Assembly (NCBI RefSeq): GCF_000972845.2
Contig: NC_040028.1
Location: forward strand, 14,940,871 to 15,004,870
Origin: Larimichthys crocea
Lineage: Eukaryota; Chordata; Actinopteri; Sciaenidae
Direction: 5' to 3'
Length of the DNA: 64,000 bases
The translations under genes and the position numbers were made by a program. Position 1 is the stretch's first letter; every line of letters starts with the position of its first letter. Positions 23,981 to 33,180 of the stretch are shown piece after piece. The notes beneath the pieces are model-generated. The model searched no databases. It was not told where the DNA came from and saw only the letters and a program-made list of their open reading frames with translations.

Positions 23981-24180
23981 AAGAGGGCGCGGCGGGCGAG
24001 TTGCGTTGCGATCGCTGCTGCATTAAGCGGGAAGAAGCCTAATAAAGAAAAATTCCGAGAGGCCTCGGTGACGAAAGACGGATGTAAGAAGAGAAACCGG
24101 GTTGACGAAGGTGACGTGATGCTCACTTAGCGGGTGGCCATGCTGGAGAAGAGAGCGGTGAGAAACGAGGAAGGCGGTTC
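23981..24180 (+). promoter_or_regulatory. CpG-dense cluster, possible small CpG island
   Basis: About 16 CpGs in about 165 bases, including GCGCGGCGGGCG and GCGATCGC, plus a CRE-like GTGACGTGA near 24110-24118. It lies between two quadruplex-prone G tracts. A frame beginning at ATG 24140 after GTGGCC runs 66 codons to 24340 and is basic, but matches no family I know. May be a short unmethylated island or an unannotated transcript start. Confidence 0.35.
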
Positions 24181-25922
24181 CTGGTACAAAAAGCGGAAGG
24201 CACACAGTCAGTGTAAGAGAGTGATGAGGATCCTCATTCACAAAGATGGATGCTTGATATTTGAGGGGGGGGTGGGGGGGTGGAGGGAGAAGGATTTCTG
24301 TTCAGTGGTGTATACGGATCTATACAGGGGGCTGGTCTAGTGGTCTAGTTGTCTAGTTTTTCCAACACCTAACAGCAGTTTCTGTTCAAGCAGAAGCAAA
24401 ACTGCACTGTGTAAATGAAGTGAGGCATCAGTGTAAGTTATCCTGGGGCAGTGATGCTGCTCTTGCAGAGAAAACGTTGGCTGTAAAATGCTGTGATGAA
24501 CAGCAGACATTTCCAGTTCACAAGTCTCCCAGTCTCTCCTGAGAGTCTGCTTCATCCCTATTATAGCCAATAATAGCCCATTGTAGTCATATGCTCTTTC
24601 TCTTCACTGTGACTGAATGAGGACACATTATTTACTGAGAGGAGACAACAGCTAATACGCCGCTGCAGAAAACTGCTGACGGGAAGAGGGCAAAAATCAT
24701 AGGTTTTCCCTCCTAGAGGACGTTACAGTTCTTTATATTTATATTTATGTTTAATAACATCCCACAATCTGCCAATACACCTCCAGACAACCTCCACAGT
24801 CGCTCTAGCTGCAGGTTCAACTACACGGAGGTAAACTTAGAAGATATAAATCAATGTTCCCTCTCTACTTTCTACAATAACTGTATACTAAAGTTGGTGA
24901 GGTCACTTGTGTTATATGAGATTAAATAAGCCTCTTCGAAATGGTGCGTACTGTAAAAAGATTGTTTGACACAAAAGTGACATAAATGTTCATGATCGTA
25001 TTGTATGTTCAGATTAAAAATCAGAGATCACAACATCCTGAAGCTAAATGTCACAAAACTATCCTTTTAAATGTCACGTTTCACAGTATGGGAACGCAGT
25101 TTTAATTTATGATTACAGTTTGTACCGATCATGAGCAACGAAAATGAACTAATTAAATGAGTCCTTTAATACTCGTTAAAATGTAATCTCAATGGATAAA
25201 GGCCATCTCTTCTGGAGCAGGGCAATAACTGCAGAACGCAGATCAAAACCTCACTGTATCCATGTGCCATTGAACACGGGTTTCTTTAGGTTTCCATTTT
25301 GTGCTTATGTCCAAAGGCATCTGGAGACAAATGCCTCACCACAAAGTCATACACCATTAATGCAGTCAGCGGTGCTGTAGCCTCAGAATCTTATTATCTT
25401 AGTTGGTTCAGCCTCATTAGCTGTTCTATGCATATTAATGGATGGGAAATGGAAAACTATACCCCATTTAAGAACAAAACACGCTCAAAGTACTCGCTGC
25501 TTTGAGGTTATAGGACATAACTCACTCTGCAAATTGCTATCATCGGGCTCCTGGCAGAACCCTGCTGTTTTCTTTACCCAAAAGCCCCTGGTTCCCTCGC
25601 AGAGACAGAGTTTCATTAACCTGCGCTGCATTCAGATGCCATTATGGCTCTAATTATGGCACATGCTCTTGTGAGGAACTGCCCGGGTTCTCCGAACACT
25701 TTTATGTCCAGCTGTCCTGTCGCCAAGGCCAGGGTCGTCCCCGCAGCCGCCCAAGTTCCAGATAGGGAAGATGTGCTAATCTCAGATGCATTGAAGCTGG
25801 CTTTGTAGACTTATGCAGGCTTATCTATCATGGTCACGACTGCATTAGACATAAGACCTTAAGTTTGCAGGCACTGAAGTAGAAAGGAGAGCAAATTAAA
25901 TTCTTCTCATCTACCTCTTCAG
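24181..25922. other. Gene-free DNA
   Basis: G-rich tract at 24264-24290 (quadruplex-prone). 24740-25190 is AT-rich. 25600-25660 contains a small inverted repeat TGCCAT...ATGGCA (25637-25661) around TAATTA-like sequence. No credible coding frame. Confidence 0.45.
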
Positions 25923-26003
25923 CTGTGTCCAGATTGCATCAGTCAAAAAAAAAAAAAAACTTGAGGACTCTCGAGGATAATACGAGCACCAAGCAGTGCA
26001 GAG
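25923..26003 (+). other. Possible exon bounded by good splice signals
   Basis: A pyrimidine-rich TTCTTCTCATCTACCTCTTCAG ends at 25922, and GAG|GTAAGT, a near-ideal donor, begins at 26004. The 81-base interval includes a 15-base A-run (25945-25959). One of three frames is open throughout, but with no coding signature. If real it is more likely a non-coding exon. Acceptor-donor pairs of this quality do occur by chance in 64 kb. Confidence 0.2.
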
Positions 26004-26009
26004 GTAAGT

Positions 26010-28085
26010 CTTTGTGTTCTGCCTGTTCTCCACAATAGAAAGACAATGCTGTTTGCTACTGTAACAGACTGCACTTAATGATTAGGAAAAGCAAGATAAT
26101 GACTGTGTATGCCATTCTAGACTCAGCACATCTGCCAACAGACCAATGGAGACCTTAGCTTGGGAAACAAATAAAACCTCTGTCCAGTGTCTCATTATCC
26201 ATGAAAGTATCTCCTCGGCTTCCTCTGTCTAATCAAAGAGAAAGGAAACATGGGAACAAGCTGAAAAATTCCAGCATGAGGGAGATTGAAACGGTTCCCT
26301 CAGCGTTGAGCATTGCTCACTCACAGCAGATAGTGAAGGTAAGAAGATCCTTTGGCAGGTGCTGCGGGCTGTCAGAGCTGTAGATGAGCTCTGCTGCTGG
26401 ATAACATCTTGCCAAATGCTCGAAGCTTGTCAGTTAACAGTCTGCCAGAAAAAGGTGGACAGCTACTAACCTCTTGGAGAAAAAACAAAGACCAACAGTA
26501 ACTTCCAAGCAGAGAAAAGAAAAGTTTAGAGTTCCCCGAATGCAATTACAGTACCAGTATTGGCACGCAGATAAAGCTAAGTCACTTTACTGCTCTACAA
26601 GAGCCAAAACACTTCTGTCTTCATTTAACTGAGTTTACTTGTGTGTGAAATGTGTCTCTCTGTGTGTTGACACAGTCACAAGCCAGTATCTTTAGAGGTC
26701 TGTCAAGACATTTTAACTTAAAAAAAAAAACAAAAAACAAATATATTTTCTAGTTTAAGGTTTTAAATAATAATAATAATCATAATAGTTTTCCAAACAC
26801 TAGCATGGTGTGCAACAAAAAACAAAATAATAAGGTCTGTTCTGTAATGGACGCCGCTAGATCAGTGATTTGATTTGTTTGGTCACGAGATGACCACTGC
26901 GATATACAGTAGGTTAAAGTATTATGTACAAAAATAATCAAATCTGATGAGTAAAAAGGTAAACACTGACAGAAAACGGGCCTATAGTTAATCGATAATG
27001 GTCAAATGAGAAAAACATATAATGCTAAGTATGGTAAATATAAAAATAGAGATGAAGTGAAAAGATTTCTAGTATAACAAGTAGTACTAAACTTTTCAGT
27101 ACTGCAGGTCACACTGAGAATCAACACCTGTAGAGCCTTATCATACCTACAGATCATTGTTCTGCTACAAAAACACACGACAATCATAAAAATGTCTCGT
27201 GTAGAAAGTTAAATGTCTGTCAAAGGTGAGAGACACACATATTTTTCTCAGGCGTTGGTGGACCAAAACCAGAGAATACTATGCTGGCACTCGCTAGAAA
27301 GAACAGTGCTGCTCCGTTTCTGCTGGATGTCTAATTAGGCAATTGTTTGTGATCGATTTAGCCATAAGAACTTCATAATTATGACGGTGGATTGCTGTGA
27401 GTGGGAGTCTTTCCCAACTGTTGCTTAATGTAGCTTTAATAGAAGATGTTGACCAAGGGGGAAGTAACTTTAGAATTCGCAGTCTATTTCTTGCAAGAAC
27501 CTCTGTGACATTTTTAAAATATATATACAATTGCTCTGCTTTGAATAATAATTTGTCTCACACAAGAGCATTTAACCCTTGAATATACCTAATAAACATT
27601 AACTAAGAGCTCAGTGTGATACATTAAACCTTCAAGAGGAGGCTAAAACAAATGTCATGTACTTATATTGGTGGATCCAAATCTAATATGATGTCACATA
27701 TTTGCAGTTGAGGGCACGTTTGGTAAAAGTTCAAAATTATAGCAAGGGATTGGAAATCACAATATTTCACTACTTCTATGTATGTACCAGACTAGAAAAA
27801 CTTTGTTTAATATTTTTTTCTCGAAAGGAGATAATATGTAGTAAAAAACAAAATAAGAAATAAACAAATGTTACCTAAAACATTTGATACATCCTTTAAA
27901 ATTGTGATCTACTGTAATGGCATTCAAGGGAATTGAATTAGAAAATTGAAAGTAACATTTGAGTGTGTATAGCTGTATTAGTACGGTGTCATTTTTCTTT
28001 ATAGTACACATCTAGTGGTGGTAAAACTAAAACAAGTACTATGCTGCACCTGCAGTATACAAGTTCTCCTGGGACATGCTCAACA
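26010..28085. other. Gene-free AT-rich DNA
   Basis: Includes an A-run at 26721-26730, (AAT)n at 26766-26780, and AT-rich sequence throughout 26700-28000. No transposon ends or exons that I can support. Confidence 0.45.
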
Positions 28086-28149
28086 ACCCTTAAAGGTGCT
28101 AAACAGCACTTTTTATACAGGTAGGTATAGTTTTCTTCTTTTTTTCCAG

Positions 28150-28238
28150 CATCTTCAATAACCAACTGAAGTAGTCCCATGAGATCTCAAAGGTGACCTC
28201 ATCTGTAAAGGAGAAGTATGATCACTGGATCCTCTCAG
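28150..28238 (+). other. Candidate non-coding exon
   Basis: A strong acceptor (TTTTCTTCTTTTTTTCCAG, ending 28149) is preceded by a branch-point-like GCTAAAC about 48 bases upstream. After 89 bases comes CTCAG|GTAAGT (28239), and 16 bases later a second CTCAG|GTAAGC (28255). All three plus-strand frames contain stops, so it cannot be an internal coding exon, but it fits a lncRNA or UTR exon with alternative donors. Expression evidence is absent. Confidence 0.3.
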
Positions 28239-28260
28239 GTAAGTTCAGCCTCAGGTAAGC

Positions 28261-29579
28261 TCTCTCTCTCTTCGCTGCATTTTGTTCAGCATTGAAACAA
28301 TTAATGAATTAATTAACCCCATCAGTAATCAGTAAGTTACTCGAGTAATTTATCATATTAAAATACAAAGCATTGGGGGGGTTTTGAGCTGTAAACATGT
28401 GTGGTATGGCTTTGCTTTCACAACATCATATCACTAATTGATTATTTGTTTTAAATAAGTAATACTAATATTTCACTTTAAGCTCTGTTAAGTTGTTTTG
28501 ATTAGTAGATTTTTTTTTGCCATTAAAGACAAAATAATAAATAGATAAATTGATCTTTATTAACATCTATACTTAAGAGTATACTGTATATTGCCACACA
28601 GATTGCATGTGATAAATTCATTATGTTTCCATGGACTACAGCAATGTATCTGACTTATCGAACTATTTTAATATGGCCACAAGAGTGAAGGCTTTACATA
28701 CAGAATATGGCGAGTTATTATTGATCCTTTGACATGAGTAGGATGAGCCATCTGTAAATCACTCCGGCGTCAGTATGAGGGGTGTCTTTCTGTTCATTTC
28801 CTTTACTAATAGAAACAACCGTTTGAATTAATGTGACCTCATGATTGAAAACACAGCTGAAGAGTACGCACTTGCAATGTGCAACACTGATTCCAATAAA
28901 CTCCTTTTTTTTAAAATAATCTAAATAATTTTGCTTTAATTATAACCACCATAACAACGAGCTACACTGAGATAAATAAATAACTTCACTGTCCTCCCTG
29001 GAATTGTACTGATGCAGAGGCCTGCCTAGGCATTATAAACCTAATTAGCAGAAGATTACTATGCAGTGTGCAAGGCTGTGGTCCAGAAAGACATCATTAG
29101 GTCTTCTGATGGGGATATGCCTTCAGCACATTGATTCTTTTTCGCTCCAAGAACAATGCAGATTGCAGACTTTATAATTGGGCTTTCAGGTCACTTGTGA
29201 CTTCACTTCCACCATGTGTGGCTGGTGATCTCCATTCAAACAAAAGAAGCTGATAACAAAAATACGTTCCCATTCAGCTCAAGAAATGGAGAGGATGTTC
29301 ATGGATTATGAGACGGACCAACGAGAATCAGATAAATAAAAAGCATGTGAGCAATACACACTGTGAAGCCTCAGATCCGATCGGATAATCTGGAAAAAAA
29401 ATAATGAATTCATGCATGACGGATCCTAAAATAATGAACTTTACATGTCAATAATGCTGTCAATGAAAGCTGACAATGCATTCTACACTTCGTGACAATC
29501 CTAAAACAACATTTTCATTTTGGCTATTAACTAATTCACTCCTGTCTGAGTAATGTTTGCTTAAAACTTTAGAAACTAA
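28261..29579. other. Gene-free AT-rich DNA
   Basis: 28290-28345 is dense in TAAT/ATTAAT sequence, reminiscent of the miniature element family but too short to assign. The remainder is AT-rich with no repeats or frames of note. Confidence 0.4.
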
Positions 29580-30765
29580 TTAAACTTTACATCTCTGACA
29601 TGTTTTGATGATAGTTGTGTTGCTAGCAATAGGTACGCAAATTGGTTGGGGGTGAAAAAGGTGAGAACCATACATAAGCAGAGAAAAAGGGTCCGAGGGC
29701 ATTCTAACCCGTCTTTTGGAAAATAAGACAATACATGACATTTGAACACTTTGACTTTGGCCAGAAACTAAAACCCAACTCAAATGGGGGCATCCATTTG
29801 TAAGAGAATACAACAGCTTCAGACTTGGAGGCCTGCGATGAAACTAACAAAACAATATCATCTGCAAAAAGCTGTATGTGTGTAATCCTGATGTCACCAC
29901 ACTGGACATTAATGACTGAGCCTTACACAAAGAACACGAGTCCCTGACTTGTCAAAACAATTCATGAACTGCTCTCACTCCACTTACACGAGGCGATTGC
30001 TTATATCAATGACCCTGAAGCCCTGTGTTTTCCTAACACCCCCTAAAAGACATACAGAAAGACAGAGTCCACAAAAAATGGAGACATTTGATGGGAAAAC
30101 TCACACTACCTCACCGGCATCCTTGCAAGAGTACAAAGCCGTTTCTCGAACAAACAACAAGGACGGAGTACGCATTACTTCTCAACCTAAAGACGACCAG
30201 TCTGAACCTCTTTTCGGGCATCTTAGCATAAACTTTCGTGTATGCCAATCCCTGACATCCATGGGACACTAAAGAAGCTAGTCAACCAAAATAACCAAAT
30301 AATATCATTCAGTATCTCAGGATGAATTTCAGATTGGCAGGTTTATGCAGATGAGTTCAAGAGTCCCTTAAAGTGTTTCTTCCACTGCCTGACAACATCC
30401 CCAGTTAAGGGCAGCAGGTCTTGCTAAGAACCGCCTGGGCAATGTTCTGCTTCCCTTTCTTGCATTATGCTATGGCATCCTCTAACTTCTCTTATTACCA
30501 AAACCCAACCCTCCTTCAGCTTGAGAGCTTTTGGTTCTTGGGTTGCCACCATTAAAAGGACCGACAAGCTTCTTCCCTTTGTAATGGTGACTTTGAATGA
30601 GGGTAATTTAATTCCATATACTGACTCAATCCAGGCTCTTCCTCCCAGACACCCCCCCTCTCTAGGTTTCACCATTGTTACTCACATGAACACTGACGTC
30701 CCCCAGCAGAGCTCTGGGTTACCCCATAGTGATGTCCTTTTCCCCAGGTGCCTATGACACCAGTC
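29580..30765 (-). mobile_element. Degenerate non-LTR retrotransposon (LINE), ORF2 remnant
   Basis: Read on the minus strand, this is a decayed LINE of a kind widespread in teleosts, with an apurinic-type endonuclease followed by a reverse transcriptase. Landmarks in order: LLGDVSVHVSN at 30709-30677, matching the endonuclease LLGDFNAHVG-type motif; ET*RG just after it, where the usual Trp codon has become TAG (30662-30664); TGDVVRQWKKHFKGLLN at about 30405-30355, matching the segment preceding the RT; a decayed LY-LAR-EG region near 30150; and FADD, the RT catalytic box, at 29868-29857, then KSEAVV in the same frame. Only about 10 codons separate FADD from KSEA, fewer than I recall for the family, so an internal deletion is likely. 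Multiple stops and frameshifts make it a dead fossil. The 5' part and 3' tail are missing or unrecognisable. Clade (L2-, Rex1- or RTE-like) not settled. Confidence 0.85.
29857..29868 (-). pseudogene. Fossil reverse transcriptase FADD box
   Basis: Minus-strand codons TTT GCA GAT GAT encode FADD, the two-aspartate active site of reverse transcriptases, inside QLFADDIVLLVSS. Flanking residues match the LINE RT consensus pattern, which makes this the best single piece of evidence for the element's identity. Confidence 0.85.
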
Positions 30766-32500
30766 CTGTGCTAGAGTGAGATAATCATCTTGTTTTGATT
30801 TATGCACCTTCTCTCTGCTGTAGGTCAATAAGGCACTTTTTGAATTCAATCATAACTTGGCACAAGAAAACCATAAATTCTGCACCAGCTGCATATTTTT
30901 TAACTTTTAGAATGAATATAAGGATAACATAATAACGCCCACGCTTTAAGGGTATAAGAGTATAAAAACTATGATAACCATAAATATTCTAATGTTCTCT
31001 TCTGTCTCCAGCTTGGGTTGCGTTTTGTTTGCTTACTTTGCATTCCTCTATGTGTGTTCATAAGAGAGCTTGTTTAATCAGCCTCGCTTGCTGCCTTCCT
31101 ATCTGGACTCTCCCGTCGTATGCCTGTCTCCTGCACCTCGTTCTTTCTGGCTGGCGTTTGTAGCAGAGCACTACAGCCCCATTTGAGGTATGATAATCAG
31201 CTGATTAGCCAGCGAAGTCCTTTTCCCAGAGGCTCCTTTGTGTGCAGAATCCTCACACTCATTTGACATGTGGACATCATCAAGCTGATGAAATGCAATT
31301 GTAATGAACAAGTGAGGCATAGCATCTGCAGTGGGACCCTGAACGAAAAGGACCCTTCCCTCCTGACATGCTAATGCTGAAAGCTGCTCTCTGCCTGTAC
31401 TCCCGGTGGGTCCCTCATGGAAATGTGAAGAGATGCATATTCAAACCAGCGCCTTCTGAGGGGGCTAGATGTACGGAAGAGAGAGATGGGAGAAAAAACC
31501 CTGTGTGGACTTGGCCAAATGTTAATTCTGAGACAGATTATATTGCATCACGCGCAGTAATGATCTGACAGTTCATTTGTGAGGAGAGTTCAGGATCTGA
31601 GGTTTAATGCTTGGGTGGACGCAGGTGCTGAGCCCCAGCTCCTCAGAGCTGTCAGAGGAAGGCAGGGGGCTGCTGTCAAATTATCCCAGTTAAAAAGGCT
31701 GAGGCGCCTGCAAATATGAAAGACATTTAAGAAATTAATGCATTCGTATTCAACACATATTGCAACAGTGTTTCATTAGAGGCGCTCTAGTCATATTAAA
31801 ACTGACATCTGACCTTTCACATTTCTCCGAGGCACTCTGGAACATTCTTATTACATACATGCTAAAGTCAAAGAGAAGGTAATTGTGATAACTAGCAATA
31901 ATTAAACAAACTGACATTTTTGCACCATCATTTTCCCTATTATTTCTGTTCATCTGCATTGCACAGCAGAACGATGATAAAAAAAAAGCTCTGTTTGTTT
32001 GCGAGTGAGTTTATTTCCGAGGAAAAGATATGAATTGTGGAAAAACCTGGAGGCTATGTGACGATCGCATACCGCCTAAGTATACCATCATTTTCATCTC
32101 TTAGTTGTTTTGCGTTATCAAGGAGACTTATTGTATTACCAGTGCCGCTTTGTTACTGCATAATCTTCCTGTGATTATGATAAGCATGCATAATGGAGAC
32201 AAATTCCATACAATTTCCCTGATCAACATTTTCTGCTTTCATGCATAAAACATTCATCATAAACAGATACAAGGGAAGGGAAGTCATGGAGACTATCAAA
32301 GTCAGGATTTCATAAATTACAGCGAGACAATTTCTCAACACCATCCTTCCAGCTGTGGTGTCAGACAGCAGCTTGCAAAGTTTATCGGAGTAAATCAGAC
32401 TTTCTACAAAGAGACTAAATCTTTTGCATATATACAGGAGAAGAGTTGTGCTTTGAAATGCAAGTACAGTCGGTAGAGGTCAAGCCAGATAAACAGACTG
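30766..32500. other. Gene-free DNA
   Basis: Ordinary composition. 31320-31680 is somewhat GC-richer, with a weak AGGGGGC core at about 31662-31671. TAAT-type motifs are scattered. No exon or transposon recognised. Confidence 0.45.
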
Positions 32501-33180
32501 ATGATGCCATACATATTGTTCTATATGGATAGATGTAGGTCATTACACCTATGGCCTCCAGCTGAGCTGCTTTGTGATGACAGGACCTCTTGGCTTGGAC
32601 CTCAGAGACAGAGCAAATGGGCAGTCAGCAGGCCCCCTGCTTTCTGTGCCTTTTGGGTCGCCGAGGTGTCAGGGGCTGAGAGGGTCATAGACCCTGAAAT
32701 CTAGCCTCGCACACCTCAACACTATCCCTAACCCGGTGTAAGCACAACTAGACCCTAGGCTCTGAGGTGGGCTTCTTCCCACCAGGTGTTCAGGATGGCA
32801 TACATGTCTTCAGGGTATGGAGTGCCGCTGGCCGCCCAGGACTACACATGGTGCTGGGGGTCAAACATGGAGCCATGCTGGACCAGCTGTCGCTTTGCTG
32901 TTCGCCCCAGCTCTGAGCCAGGCCCGCTGGAGAGGGCCAGATGCGCACACTCAGTCAATCTTCTGCAGCTTACAGCAACATGGGTCTCACTATCTGACCT
33001 CGGTGCTTTGGTATTATTTTACCAAGATCATTGCAGTAAAGTGAGAAAAAAGAATCCACCTTTGGTTCTACACACAGTACAGAAAGTGTGCAAACAGTTC
33101 CTTAGTACCGCCCCAATAATTGGCGGGGTCACTACTCTGCGTCCCCATTCAGCATACAAGGGCATGCATTAATTTGAAAA
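32501..33180. other. GC-richer block with long open frames on both strands
   Basis: A plus-strand frame at 32786-33172 is open for 128 codons, and the minus strand at 33018-32758 is open for 87 codons apart from one TAG at 32842-32844. The minus frame includes the protein-like TPYPEDMYAILNTWWEE but I cannot place it in a family. GC-rich DNA often gives coincident open frames, so this may be a conserved element, a decayed exon or chance. Twin CCAAT boxes lie at 33113-33123. Confidence 0.3.
33113..33123. promoter_or_regulatory. Inverted twin CCAAT boxes
   Basis: CCAATAATTGG holds CCAAT and ATTGG around a single A, embedded in GC-rich arms (ACCGCC...GGCGGGGT). NF-Y binds CCAAT in either orientation. 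Such palindromic pairs are uncommon. Promoter function is inferred only. Confidence 0.3.

Noticed and set aside
26640..26690. Imperfect hairpin as a microRNA precursor
   Set aside because: Short paired arms with large mismatches and low-complexity GT sequence; no known microRNA seed recognised.
28290..28345. Possible fourth copy of the AT-rich miniature element
   Set aside because: Only short TAATTA/ATTAAT similarity; none of the ordered internal landmarks is present.
29949..30272. Plus-strand 107-codon frame
   Set aside because: Antisense to the LINE remnant, whose minus-strand protein motifs explain the sequence.
31660..31676. Additional CTCF-like core (GGCAGGGGGCTGC)
   Set aside because: Core G-run only; flanking positions fit poorly compared with the three reported sites.
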